Assembly: GCF_020360975.1 (NCBI RefSeq)
Contig: NW_025408668.1
Location: 2,480,001-2,544,000, forward strand
Direction of reading: 5' to 3'
DNA: 64,000 nt
Source of the DNA: Hirsutella rhossiliensis
Taxonomy: Eukaryota > Ascomycota > Sordariomycetes > Hypocreales > Ophiocordycipitaceae
Below the pieces are notes generated by a model that saw nothing but the letters and a program-made list of their open reading frames with translations, searched no databases and was not told the DNA's origin. Position numbers and translations under genes: made by a program. Positions 1 to 11,497 of this stretch are shown piece by piece; position 1 is the stretch's first letter; every line of letters starts with the position of its first letter.

Positions 1-185
1 CAAGTTGTGCAAAATGATTGTAAGCCTTCCTCAAATTTTTTATAAAACTCAGGAAAACAATCGATCTTCTCGCATGCACACTTGAAATTGGAGCAGGGAG
101 GTAAAACTGAGTCAGAAGTAGCATCGGCGCGAGCGTTAAAAACGCAAGACGCAATAAAAAGGCCGGCAAGGATGAGGCTCTTCAT
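1..185 (-). CDS. Small cysteine-rich secreted protein, 3' end cut by window edge
   Basis: On the minus strand an ATG at 185 opens a reading frame that runs without a stop to base 1 (61 codons seen). It begins with Lys, a hydrophobic core (LILAGLFIASCVF) and an Ala-Arg-Ala-Asp boundary, a textbook signal peptide of about 20 residues. The part after it is short-spaced in cysteine (PPCSNFKCACEKIDCF and one more Cys near residue 59), as in fungal effector-like small secreted proteins. No family is recognised. It lies about 585 bp from the retrotransposon, beside TA-rich DNA. The C-terminus, any intron and the final length lie outside the window. Confidence 0.6.
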   Translation of the reverse strand, partial: MKSLILAGLFIASCVFNARADATSDSVLPPCSNFKCACEKIDCFPEFYKKFEEGLQSFCTT

Positions 186-765
186 TGTTGCCAAAATGAG
201 TTGTTAATCCTAGGTGCTGGATATCTCATGACCAGAGGCAAGCGGCTGGGAATAATTTACATTTATATTTTTTGCATCTGAGATATGGGCGCAGACTCTG
301 CTGGATATAATATGGTTAGATACTATTGAACCGTGGCCTAGAACGACCTTACTGGAGATTCCACCAGGGTACTCCCCGTATTAGGGCCACCCTCAGGGGT
401 TGAATGGCCTGACCTTCAGCTCAAATATATTGCAATCTGCTAGGGCACTTAGTGGTAGAAAAAAGGGGAAAAGAGTGCATAATAATAACCCGAGATATAG
501 TATATACGCTCTTTCTATATAGTTAATACCCTCTTTAATTAATACTTTTAAGCCTCCTTTATTACCTAATTGCGTAGTTCTATAAATATATGCTATTATA
601 TAGGAAGGTAATAAAATCGCCCGATTTTAAAATAACTTTATATATATTTGCTATTAAGGTTAGTAGGCTTACTTATATACTCTTAACTTTAACTATTAAA
701 TAAGGGCAGTATAGCAATTAAGCATAAAGCCTATTAAAGTGTTTATAATAGCAGCATAAAAGTCC
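186..765. other. Gene-free, TA-rich DNA left of the retrotransposon
   Basis: No coding sequence is seen. About 480-765 is very rich in A and T, with many TA steps (runs such as tatatatatttgctatt), the look of DNA mutated by repeat-induced point mutation. Bases 324-417 hold one copy of a diverged dispersed repeat whose partner is at 10944-11050. Confidence 0.6.
324..417. repeat. Diverged dispersed repeat, copy A
   Basis: Shares the block GTGGCCTAGAACGACC and the flanking pattern tattg...actgg...caggg with 10944-11050. Similarity fades on both sides. The two copies lie on opposite sides of the copia element, so they belong to the older DNA into which it inserted. Confidence 0.55.
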
Positions 766-770
766 ATAAC

Positions 771-973
771 TGTGGGAATGTAGCATATAGCTATAGTAGG
801 ATTGTAAGGGAGGTGCGCACACACGCACACGTGACCCTTAGCGTCACGTGTATGGACCTCGGGGATCCGTGTATAAAGGGCACGTAGTGTGCCCCCTCAT
901 TCCCTTTCCTCCCTTCCTAGCAAGACATCTTGAATACAACCCATTGCGTTACTGCAGTACAGACCTCCCGACA
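771..973 (+). repeat. 5' LTR of the copia element
   Basis: 203 bp, TG...CA. It holds a TATA-like TATAAA at 872-877 and a pair of inverted CACGTG sites (827-835 and 843-851). It is identical to the 3' LTR except for one extra CA in the run near 820. Confidence 0.95.
827..851. promoter_or_regulatory. Inverted pair of CACGTG motifs in the LTR
   Basis: ACACGTGAC at 827-835 and its exact reverse complement GTCACGTGT at 843-851 are separated by 7 bp, about 20 bp upstream of the TATA-like box at 872. CACGTG is the core site of bHLH factors. A role as the element's enhancer is an inference. The 3' LTR has the same arrangement. Confidence 0.45.
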
Positions 974-1220
974 CTGATCAGTGATCGATTTGGTCGATCA
1001 CAGATTGGCAAGGAAGAAGAGATAGAACGCAACCTTCGAAAGCCCAACTACCATATTCCTAGCGATATTGCCCTGGTTGGACCTAGAGGAGGTTTCTATG
1101 CTAAGATCAAGGACTCTACGATTACCCGGACCCGGCAACCAACTAGCTCCCGGTAGGCCATTGATAGATCCTTCCAACTTCACTTAACGGTTACATTAAG
1201 TGTAAGTGCGTCCACAACGC

Positions 1221-1276
1221 CGATTCGACAACTACGTGACAGCCCTCACGATTCGACAACTACGTGACAACCCTCA
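1221..1276 (+). repeat. 28-bp tandem duplication in the start of gag
   Basis: Two adjacent 28-bp copies (1221-1248 and 1249-1276) differ at one base. Since 28 is not a multiple of three, the duplication shifts the gag frame just after its start. Confidence 0.8.
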
Positions 1277-3054
1277 CAATGACAAGCACGACCCCAACCC
1301 CGAACCCCGCCTCTACGAGGAACGACGCCTTCCTCGACCAAGTAAGGAATTGGTCCAAAATCTCACGATCCCAAAGACCCAATATCAGGATATCGATCCG
1401 ACCCGATGGGAGGATGAGATCACGCCACAAGAGGAAGATAGAATAGCTGTTATGACATATACCGCACGATTTATGTCAGAATGCGAGGAGAACGTACACC
1501 TTCATGGCACTAATATCCTTGAATTCTTCCAGGATCACTTCCAACAGTGGACCGAGGCAACGTGGAGAAAGATGCCAAAGGAATTTCGAAGGAGCTACGT
1601 TACCTTTTAAAGAGACGTGGTATCTATACAGGAGAAAAGGGTGACCACATCATCCCACAGCTCGTCTTCCTACAGACGATCGATAACCCACCAGCCTGGC
1701 CCGACAACGAATTCATGGTAACCCAATTCGATAAAGGAACGGAGGCCTATACAAGAAAAGAGAGACGACTAACGCAGAACCCTCCCCCTCCAACACGGCG
1801 GAGCCATCCACGCCGTTAGCCCCTATTCCGACGCTCCCTGCTCCTCCCGCTACGACAATTGCGGAACCGCCCACAACGACTGCTACGCTTCCCCAACGAA
1901 CAATACATCCTACAAGCTATCAGTTCCAGCAACAGAGCATCGTTCTAGCAGAACCCTCTTCTCCCACATCCCTCGAAGCGTACACAACGCTTCCCCCGGC
2001 CGACATCCCGAACGACATCGTCGATGCCGACACACAACAGAAATTCACCAAGATCTGGGACAAAGAGAAGAACTATACGGGGGAACCCTATGACCTTCTC
2101 GATGATAAGCTACGCATCTTTATGAGTATCTGTTATAACATTCAGGTCAAGCCGGACCAATTCCACGCTCTTTTCCCTCGAATCCTTACTGGCCGAGCCC
2201 AAACGTACTACATTGACCACGTTAACTGGACCTCAACGTTCCGCAAGGCATACGATAGCATCAAGCAACATTTCGATACGGAAGTTAACCACGTTCACTA
2301 CTATACTGAATGGACGACTATTTCCTTTAACAAGCTCCGTGCCGATAATGCTACGAAATCCCTACACGAGGTTCTTCAGCTACTCCTTGATAAGCTACAG
2401 TTATGCCAACGAGCTCTTGGCAACGCGTATGCAGGAAACGTTCCACTGCGTACAACGCTTATTAATGCATGCCGCGGTGTTCCTGAACTTGAATACGCTT
2501 TATTCAAGCCCGCCGAAGGAATCGAGCCCTTTTGCAGATCTTCGCTCTTCCGTTGAGACCCATCTTGCACGCGGAATAGCGCCTCGTTATCTTCAAGGAG
2601 GCCCTCAATACCATCAAGACCTCGAGGAACCATCTGATCATATGGATCCCAATGACCACTACTATCTCGATCGAAGATACAACAACAATCGCGGAAGATT
2701 TGGTCAGAAGGGGTATAGAAGGTATAGAGCAACGCTCAACGAGGCAGCTACAACGCTCCACGGGAATCTTCAATAGTCAACGCTTTAACCGCCCACAAGG
2801 CCGTTACGGCCACAACCACCCGTGGAATAAGAAGTGCTTCGTCTGCAATAAGGAAGGATGTTGGTCTACAAAGCACACTGCCGAGGAACGTCAAAGATCC
2901 CGAGACCAATACGTCGCCCACTGTCACTTCATAGGATTACCCTCCCAGGACCTTACAGCCTACGTTCTTGACTTTGAAGGTCACGAGATGGATGCCCACG
3001 ATGATGCTAACGACCCCTGGGACGAGGACGACAATGAAGATAATGACAACAACC

Positions 3055-6000
3055 CAGTGATCGGAATGGTCCGGTATGAGTTGGTATTGGTATGGTAAAT
3101 ACCGCCAAGACCTGGTATGGTTTGACAAAAACTTGATACCATGGTATTACCGGTATACCGAATCATACCAGTAACGCTAAAAATAAGCTCAGGTAAGAGG
3201 CTCACTGCGGAGAATGACCAGGCAGAATCCGAGCGGCGATGATTCCAGTGTCATCTGTAGGGCTTATTGACCAGTTTTCTGCCAGTTTATCTACTCCATT
3301 CAATCATGAATACCATCATCCTCACAATATCGACCTGGCTACCTTGGTCAGGTCGATCCGGCACCGAACGGATGCTTTTCGTCTTTGCTGCCGGGTAGCT
3401 ATCCCAGGAAGGCCCGAAGGTAAGGCGAGTGTTAGTGCGTATTAGAAAGTACTTCTCATTGCACCCAGTTTTATGAGTTCTTCCATGTAGGACGGAGCAT
3501 GACCTAACGTATCACTGGCCAGACTTGTCAATCGCGTCGTCGGAGGGACAGGAAAAGCTTAAATGATCCTTTCAATCGAATTACTTCCGTGATGTTGGAG
3601 CCCGAAAATTTTTACGTTAGGCTAGTTGGACGATGGACCAAGATCGAATGATCGAAAGCCACCATACCTTAATTGGTGTATGTCATGATCATGGAATCTC
3701 CAGCGCCAACCTCGCCATCTTCGTTTACGACAAGTTCAGCATCAATCCGCTCCAGATCTCCTGCATCGTGTCCCGCGCCACACTTTTCCGCTACGACGCC
3801 ATCGTCTAATTCTGTCCGTTATCCTGAGCCTCCGGACGAATTCGTACAAGACCATGTCACGTACCTGCGTCGCGCGAAGACGACGAAGAAGGCAGCTCGT
3901 CTCGGCTCGTCGCATGTGTGGAAGTACGGTCTTCATTACATCCGAGACAGTGACAAGAAAGAGGTATACTACTGTCACGAATGTGCGATCGGAAAGTATA
4001 AGCAAGAGTTATTTGTGATCAATGGCACGTGGGGTGAAATCATCTCGAACAGAGGCACCAGATTGATCCACAAAGCGGCGTGAGAAACGCGGTGCGACAC
4101 GGGCGTCTGTATTGGAGCAACAGAAAAGCGCAGCTGCTAGTAGCAATTTTTTCTGGAAAGATACCGTTGAGAGGTTCAAAGAGCTTTTGATTCGTTGGGT
4201 TGTGTACTGCCATATTGCTTTCTTCCAGTTGGAGAACCAGTACTTCCGAGCTACTCTTCTTTCTGAACCCTGCTCTACTTAATCACCTCCCAAAGGCTGC
4301 GAAAACAATTCGAGGTTGGGTTATGGATGCGTTCCTGTCGAAGAAGCAACAGCTGAAAGAGGACCTCCAGCGGTCGCGGAGTAGAATCTCCATCTCCTTC
4401 GACCTCTGGACCTCGCCAAACCCGTACGCAATCCTGGGTGTCGTCGCCATGTGGATTGACGCCACCGGCAAGCGACGAAGTACCGTCCTGGGCATGCGAC
4501 GCGTTCATGGCGAGCACAGTGGCGAGAATCTTGGGTCGACCGTTCTCGAATTATTGACGGAATATGACATTGGCGGAGATCAGATTGGATACTTCATGCT
4601 GGACAATGCTTCATCCAATGATACCGCTGTTGAGTTTATACTCAAGGAGCTCTGCCCATGGATGAAGCCGCAACAGCGTCGCCATCGCCGACTGCGCTGC
4701 TTGGGTCACATTGTCAACCTCTGCTGCCAGGCGTTTCTCATGGGTCGAAATTGTGAGAAGCATTTGGCGAAGCTTGAAAAGCACCACCAGCGCGGAGATT
4801 ACGTGAAGGTAGAGGAGCTGTGGAAGAAGTTTGGATGTTTAGGCCGGCTCCATAACCTTGTGCGGTACATCCGGCTTACTCCTCAAAGGCGGGAGGAGTT
4901 TGCAGCAATTATTATCGGCGGCCATCTCTCCGAATTCGATGGGCTCGAGCTTATCAGAACAACTCCACACGCTGGAATTCGTGGTTTCATTCGATCACAC
5001 GAGCGTTAAATGTTCGAGAACGTTTGGAAATCTTCTCAGCTCGTCATGTACCAGGAGAGGGTCTCAAGGGATTTCGAACTTCAAACTAGATGGACAGCAC
5101 TGGTTCGAGCTTGAAAGATCGAGCTCGCACTAAAAGACTTCTTCGCGGCAACTATGCTTGCTGAAGGAAACAAGACATCCCTCGCTGACTGGTTTTCGAC
5201 TTTGGACTGTCTTCTCCGCGAGATCAACGAGACGAAGGATCACTACCATGACATTCACGAGGAAGACGACGACGACAACTTCACGTGGAGGTATCTCCAA
5301 GGTTGTGCAGATGCTGCGTGGTCAAAGTGCGAGGAGTATTACAGCAACCGACAACGGAATTGGCAACATCGATTTCCTGAAGATACTGATCTTCCGCCAG
5401 CGTATTACGCAGCTCAAGTACTCAATCCGTATCGAAAGTGGGCATGGTTCAGGCAAGAATGGGTTCTTCAGGGCGACGAAGGAAGACAGAAGTGGTATGA
5501 AAGCGCACAGCTGGCGGTGAAGCAGCTCTGGGAGACAGAGTATAAGGAAAGTACCCTGTTGAGGCGCTACCACCTCCAGTCAGGAAGGACAAGGATCCAG
5601 ACCCAGCATTCGATCGGCAGAGGAACATAAGCGCATTCGCATAGACGGCCCGGCTGCTGCCACCGATCTGTATGAGCAGTATATTTCGACCGACCGGCTG
5701 CATGACGAGGAGGCAGGTTGCGATGAGGCCATCGCCTATTGGCTATCCGTTATGACTCGCAAAGAGACCTCGCCCGCTTCGCTCTGGATCTATTTGCGGT
5801 TTCCCCAATGTCAGATGAGTGCGAACGGCTGTTTAGTAGCGCAAAGCTTGGTATAGTTGATCGTCGAGGTAGGCTTAAGGCAGATATCATAGAGGCTTGT
5901 GAGTGTCTACGTGCCTGGTATGGGAAGCCTCGGGCTGAGGATAGCGAAGATAGCGGGGATAGCGAGAATGAAAGCGAATAAGCGATCAAGTTGACAGCTA

Positions 6001-6160
6001 GTAGCCAATACATTTCCCTATTTTTGCAACCCGCCTCATTCTGAGCGGTCTTGGCGGTATTACTGGTATTACCGGTAAGCCATACCGGTAAGGATATCAG
6101 CAGGTGGTATGGTATGGTATAGAGGTCATACCATACCATACCGGACCATTCCGATCACTG
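3055..6160 (+). mobile_element. hAT DNA transposon nested in the copia element
   Basis: A perfect 24-bp terminal inverted repeat begins CAGTGATCGG at 3055 and ends at 6160. An exact 8-bp target duplication CAACAACC (3047-3054 and 6161-6168) is diagnostic of hAT. Both ends carry many GGTAT/ATACC subterminal repeats, likely transposase binding sites. The element is 3106 bp and interrupts the copia polyprotein, so it arrived after that copy existed. Confidence 0.95.
3685..5981 (+). pseudogene. hAT transposase, frameshifted
   Basis: An N-terminal BED-type zinc finger piece (SHVWKYG then YYCHEC, to 4083) is followed in another frame by the RNase H-like catalytic core: SFDLWTSPNPYAILGVVAMW, LDNASSND and CLGHIVNLCCQAFL (4300-4760). 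The C-terminal dimerisation region is FALDLFAVSPMSDECERLFS at about 5780-5830. Stops or frame changes fall near 4083-4200, 4980-5150 and 5630-5739. The inverted repeats are intact, so this copy could only move with transposase supplied by another element. Confidence 0.85.
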
Positions 6161-9100
6161 CAACAACCCAGAACAGTGGCACACAAGCCAAATGCTCTGC
6201 CAGCAAGCCTTCAACCATCTGATCACAGGGGAAGACGTGTATAGCACCTCTCAAAACAACGCTACACCTGCTTCCCAATTCATGATAGAGGAGCGCTACT
6301 CAAGACTCCGATTCCAGGGCATCATAATTGACACAGGCGCCGCGAAGGTTTCCACAGCTGGCTACGACCAATGCATCGCTCTACAACGAGCAGACCCTGC
6401 TATAACGCTCGATAAGACTACAGCAGGCCAAGCTTCTATCAAATTCGGCAACGGCGAAGCCATTCTATCCCTCGGCTCTATCGCCCTTAAAACACCTCTC
6501 GGAAGGATCACATTCCATATCCTCAAGACCCCTACTCCCTTCCTCCTCTCTCTCGCTGATATGGATCGCCTAGGCATCTATTTCAACAACCTTACAGACA
6601 CTATTGTCGGACGAACAACCCTCGGTTATCCGCAAATGGGGACATCCTTGGTTCCTCCTACCTAAGACCAACGAGGCCGCTATCGCATTCCTCACGGAGA
6701 GCGAGATCCGCACTCTTCATCGTCGATTCGGGCACCCAGCGGTCCCAAGACTTCACAACCTCCTACGGCAAGCTGGCCACAACGATGTGACGATAGATAT
6801 CCTAGAGAACATCTCGAGATTCTGTCATCACTGTCAAATGCACTCTCAAGCTCCAAGACGCTTCAAATTCACCTAAAGGATGACCAGGAATTCAACTACG
6901 AAATCGTCGCTGATGTGCTCTACCTTGGAACCCCTCAACGCCCCGTCTTGCACGTGGTAGATACAGCAACAGCGTTCCAAGCAGCCAGGTTCCTCCTATC
7001 GATGTCAGCAAAGGATACGTGGGAAGCCCTCCGAGCCCTCTGGATAGACACATATCTCGGACCCCCTGATACTATCAAGCACGACGCAGGGACCAATTTT
7101 GCCTCCCTAGAGTTCCGTAACGAGGCAAAGCTTATGGGGATAACCTGCAAGCAAGTCCTGTGGAAGCACATTGGTCCGTTGGAAAGGTTGAAAGATATCA
7201 TGCCCCTCTCCGCCGTGCGTTTGAGATCCTCCACGCAGAAATCGGGACCTTCACATCCCCCGAATCGATCCTTCAAATGGCTATCAAAGCCATCAACGAC
7301 ACAGCAGGGCCAAATGGCATTGTCCCTACGCTCCTAGTCTTTGGCGCCTACCCTCGAATGGCGTTAGATTCGCCCCCTTCTGCTACGACCCTGAAAAGGG
7401 CTGCCGCAGCCCAGAAGGCGATGAAAATGCTTCGTCAGCTCTCAGCAGAGCGGCAAGTGCAGGGCGCCTTACACACAAAGAACGGACCATCATCAACAGG
7501 CGTTATACTATCGCTCCCACTGCAAAGCGAGGTCCGAGTGTGGAGAGAAAAGCTCGGCTGGCAAGGCCCTTTAAGATTAGTGCAATTGATGGCTCCAATG
7601 TCACAATTGATACTATCAACGGACCCCAGACCTTCCGTTCCACCCTTGTGCAGCCTTATTTCCGCGACGAGACGACGATCCCTGCCCCGCTGCTGCTGCT
7701 GCGGATGATTCTGACATTCCTGTTTCTGATCCTGCGAGCGATTCTGTTCCTGTTTCTGCCCCTGCCCCTGCCCCTGTTCCTGCTCCTAATCCCCGGCGCC
7801 GCGCAAGCGAGGCGCCCCTGGTTCGAAGAATAAGCCAAAGACGAAGTTCCTAGTCAAGAAGGAAGAAGATGCCTACCAACTAGCCATCAAGCTACGGGAC
7901 GAAGGCATTATCACAACGCCAGGCACCCCTTGAGGAATCCGATAGCACGGAGATCGATGATCTATTGGTACGAGGTGTTTAGCTTCGAACGCTACAATGA
8001 AGCAAAGCACGGGAACCATCATATCTTCCGCTCCCGCATGGTCCGCGAGGTTAAAGGCAAAGAAACCAAACCATACGAAAGTCAAGGCTCGTGGTCCAAG
8101 GGCACAACGACCAAGAGAAAACCACCCTATTGACGCAATCCCCGACAATTCAACGCGTCAGTCAACGGCTTATTTCTGCTATCTCCCCAGACCTCCTTTC
8201 TCACGGCATGACCCTCTCTCTTCGTGACATCACACAAGCGTATCCCCAGGCGCAGACCGAACTATTCCGCACCATTCTCACGCATCTTCCCGCCGAATTA
8301 GAAGGAAGATACCCGGAAGGAACAATCATTCGCGTTATTAAGCCCCTATACGGAATTGCGGAGGCCGGAGTCCATTGGTTTCGAACCTATCACGGGCATC
8401 ATGTCGATAACCTCGACATGTCCACATCAACCTACGACCTATGCTTCCTAATTACGAATAAGGGACCTGATAACTTTGGGATTGTGGGAATGCAGACTGA
8501 CGATACCCTTATGCTTGGCACACAACGTTTTTCCGCGCTAGAGGAAGCGGAACTCGTAAAGGCACAATTTCGGGCAAAGCCGAAGACAACGATGACCCGG
8601 GTACTAGCATTGACTTCAACGGTGCAAAGATAACCCTCCAAGACACCACTTTCCACAACGCTCTACTGCTTCAACAAAGGGTCAAGCAGCCAAGATCGAA
8701 CCCATCGACATCAAGGCATACGATCGAGCCCAACAGTACGTGGAACAGCGTGCCCGTGGCGCGTATGTGGCTTCAATCTGTCAACCAGAGGCCTCATTCG
8801 ACATCTCTATTGCTGCCCAGGTCCAAACCCCTACGGAAGAGGATTGCACGACCCTCAACAAGCGGCTTCAATGGCAGAAAGACCACCAGCAGCGAGGCCT
8901 AACGTATATCCCTATTGACCTCGCCAATGCCAAGCTTATCGTCTTTACCGACGGTTCCTTTGCGAACAATAAGGACCTATCGTCACAGCTAGGCTTCGTC
9001 ATTGCCTAGTCAATGAGACCGAGACCGCACGTACCAAAGACCAATTCGGGATCAAGGGCAATGTCCTCCATTGGAGCTCAACGAAGTGTAAGAGGGTCAC

Positions 9101-9578
9101 CCGAAGCGTGCTAGCATCAGAGATCTACGGCATGGTCAACGGATTCGATATTGGGATATCACTAGCAACGACGATACGGAAGATCACAGACCGCCTCAAT
9201 CTTCCCCTATCCCTAATCGTTTGCACCGACTCTTTTTCCTCTACGAGTGCCTCGTTAAGCTAGGCACAACGAAGGAGAAGCGATTGATGATAGATATCAT
9301 GGCCTACGTCAATCCTACGAAAGGCGTGAGATCACGAAATCCGCTGGATTAACGGCGCAGACAACCCAGCAGATGCTATGACAAAGGCATCGCCTAACCG
9401 CGCCCTCGAACGCCTCGTCGATACGAATAGCCTTACGATTAGGATAGAAGGATCAGTCGAACGCCCTCCCCGCTAGCTGCCGCTCGAACCGTCACTCTTT
9501 TCGCACCCTTGCGGTTGCTGCTACGCTCCCGCACCTGCTGCTACTGCTGCGATTGCAGCGATAAAGAAGATTTGCCAG

Positions 9579-9779
9579 TGTGGGAATGTAGCATATAGCT
9601 ATAGTAGGATTGTAAGGGAGGTGCGCACACGCACACGTGACCCTTAGCGTCACGTGTATGGACCTCGGGGATCCGTGTATAAAGGGCACGTAGTGTGCCC
9701 CCTCATTCCCTTTCCTCCCTTCCTAGCAAGACATCTTGAATACAACCCATTGCGTTACTGCAGTACAGACCTCCCGACA
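9579..9779 (+). repeat. 3' LTR of the copia element
   Basis: 201 bp, identical to the 5' LTR except for a 2-bp deletion in the CA run. Followed by the target duplicate ATAAC at 9780-9784. Confidence 0.95.
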
Positions 9780-9784
9780 ATAAC

Positions 9785-10097
9785 TTTATTAGTTTAAGTC
9801 AACAGGCCTAAACCCTCATCGTTACGTGCAGGCAGGGACAGGCCGCACGCATATACGATTATTCGCCACGTAGGGGGCAGTACATCCTATAGTCTTTATA
9901 GCTTGTTGTCACTATAACAGATTGCACCTGCGCACCAGCTTCTACATACCCCGTTACACTTAAATAGGCTACTAAAAGTATAAACATATTCCGTTCCGCA
10001 AGATTATCCCCCCATGCATGTAAACGACAAGGCCGGCATAAAGACTTTATTGTGTCCCTAGGCCGGCCTTTGGGAATCCGTTTGCCATCGTTGACGG
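9785..10097. other. Gene-free DNA right of the retrotransposon
   Basis: No gene is seen. An inverted repeat AAGGCCGGC / GCCGGCCTT (10029-10037 and 10062-10070, 24-base loop) lies about 30 bp past the 3' end of the next minus-strand ORF, where it could form a hairpin in a transcript tail. That role is only a guess. Confidence 0.5.
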
Positions 10098-10455
10098 TTA
10101 TGATGTTGTAGCCATCCGGGCTATTAGCAGAGGTGCATCGAGGTCATTGTTACCCATGATTCGTCCAAGGTGGACGAGTGTTAGGTTTCTTTCTCGGCCC
10201 TTTAAGTTGAGAACCATCCGGATCATGCTGGCGGGTTTGGCGCCTTTTCCACTGCACATGACGACACAGAAGGTTGCTGGGATCCGAAAATGTCTTAGTC
10301 TTAAACGTTCCACCCAACTTCATTTTCTCCCGGCTGTTTTCAGTCACAATCCGGAACGCGTCTTTAACGCCTCGAGCAAAGATTGCTGGACTTTCGACAG
10401 GCGTAGCGGTAGCCAGTCCCAATATAACGGTGAGGAGGGTTGTCATAATCTTCAT
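10098..10455 (-). pseudogene. Short secreted-protein ORF with a probable frameshift
   Basis: ATG at 10455 opens a signal peptide (MKIMTTLLTVILGLATATP) and a mature part to about residue 50. The frame then turns basic and unprotein-like and stops near 10150. An overlapping frame ending at 10098 looks more natural (FRIPATFCVVMCSGKGAK, then NLTLVHLGRIMGNN). The best frame-restoring intron would be only about 37 bp, shorter than usual in fungi, so I favour a one-base indel near 10290-10330. No family is recognised. If the gene is intact through an unusual intron, it encodes a secreted protein of about 110 residues. Confidence 0.4.
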
Positions 10456-11497
10456 ATTGGCGAAAGCAAGTCAGCTGATAATACGTTAACTTATAAGGAG
10501 GATTTAGCGACTTTAACATAAAGTAGAAGCCGCAAAACGAGAAATCAGGGCTCTATTTATATTATGCTACAGAGAAGTCCGTACACAGTACTAATAATAT
10601 AATGTGGTTTGCTCAACTGATAATTTTCCCTTCCCAATAGCAATAACCTCCTATAGCTTCTCTACGAACTTTCTTGCATGGCGATTTTTATTAGCATGCT
10701 TTTAAAATTAATATAGAAATTATAATTAATTACCCCGTAGTATAAGACTAGAGGTTATACTAGGTGACCTGCCTAGCTTCGTCCTTATAAGTAAGGTTAC
10801 GACTATATTTCAGCTTGTCTTGATATAGCGCTCCTCTTGCCCCAAGCTTTACCCCAAATACCGTATTAAGTCTAAGGGTATAAAGTATAAGGGCAGCATG
10901 GGTCATCTAGCGTTATGTTCCATACTAACCAACCCACAGAATATATTGGACCTGTGGCCTAGAACGACCGTAATGGGGCCTCAACAGGGGCACCCCAGGG
11001 TAGGCCCACTTACTAATAGGGCTCCCCACTGCCATGACCTACCTTCAGCCTCGCAGGGAAGTCTGGCACTGTAGGTAAAAGTCATACGGACTTCCCTATA
11101 GCCAGGAAATAGGTCTCCGTAGAAAGAAAATTCTGCTCTGTAGGTTACAGGCTCGTACTTGCTGCCTTTGTTGCACTCTTCGCCTTAGACCACTATGGTC
11201 TGCTACATTCAACAGGATAGCATTCTGAGTGTTCCCTGAACCTTTGTCTGGCTCATAACTGTTACTATGCACACCTGAGGTAAAACTGGATAAACTGGGA
11301 TAGAGTGGGACCCTGCTGCTATCTTAGAGGCCATTCCAGGTGACCTACCTAGCCTCAAGCCCATAGGTATAAAGTCATCTTCTCGCCCGGCTACATTAAG
11401 TTCTTCTACTGCTTTATCTAATCTAGTCTTTTGAAACTACAACTCTTTCTCTACAACCTTTAGATCTAGCACATCAATTTGATGAAGATCGTCCGCT
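10456..11497. other. Gene-free DNA between two secreted-protein genes
   Basis: TA-rich in its left half (10480-10760). It contains repeat copy B (10944-11050) and a short repeated motif, AGGTGACCTACCTAGCCTC at 11337-11355 with a near copy at 10759-10777. No ORF of note. Confidence 0.5.
10944..11050. repeat. Diverged dispersed repeat, copy B
   Basis: Partner of 324-417, sharing GTGGCCTAGAACGACC and spaced flanking matches. Same orientation. Confidence 0.55.

Larger units (their letters stand above)
1206..9476 (+). pseudogene. copia gag-pol, broken by frameshifts and a hAT insertion
   Basis: Pieces in order: gag N-terminal part (1206-1819, two frames); gag core (about 1820-2560); zinc knuckle at 2835-2876 spaced C-x2-C-x4-C-x4-H; aspartic protease with DTGA (6192-6665); pre-integrase with HRRFGH and CHHC (6604-6876); integrase core with HDAGTNF, then GKVERYH holding the catalytic Glu in another frame (6915-7708); reverse transcriptase with RDITQAYPQ, KPLYGIAEAG and the QTDD active site (8091-8633); RNase H with VFTDGS and SSTKCKRVTRSVLASEIYG (8740-9300). 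The polyprotein would end at the stop at 9474-9476. At least six frame changes or stops separate these parts. Across the hAT insertion the frame is preserved: removing the hAT and one duplicate rejoins gag to protease in frame. Confidence 0.9.
771..9779 (+). mobile_element. Complete Ty1/copia LTR retrotransposon, with a nested hAT element
   Basis: The element has LTRs at 771-973 and 9579-9779, each starting TG and ending CA, and a 5-bp target duplication ATAAC at 766-770 and 9780-9784. The order of coding motifs is gag zinc knuckle, aspartic protease, integrase, reverse transcriptase, RNase H. Integrase before reverse transcriptase is the copia order. The 9009-bp length includes a 3106-bp hAT (3055-6160) plus its 8-bp duplication, so the original element was about 5.9 kb. 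The LTRs differ only by one CA dinucleotide, so insertion was recent, yet the coding region is broken in several places. No clear tRNA primer site or polypurine tract was seen. Confidence 0.95.

Noticed and set aside
848..1156. 102-codon plus-strand frame starting inside the 5' LTR
   Set aside because: It begins within the LTR and crosses the leader; it has no gag similarity and is explained by the retrotransposon.
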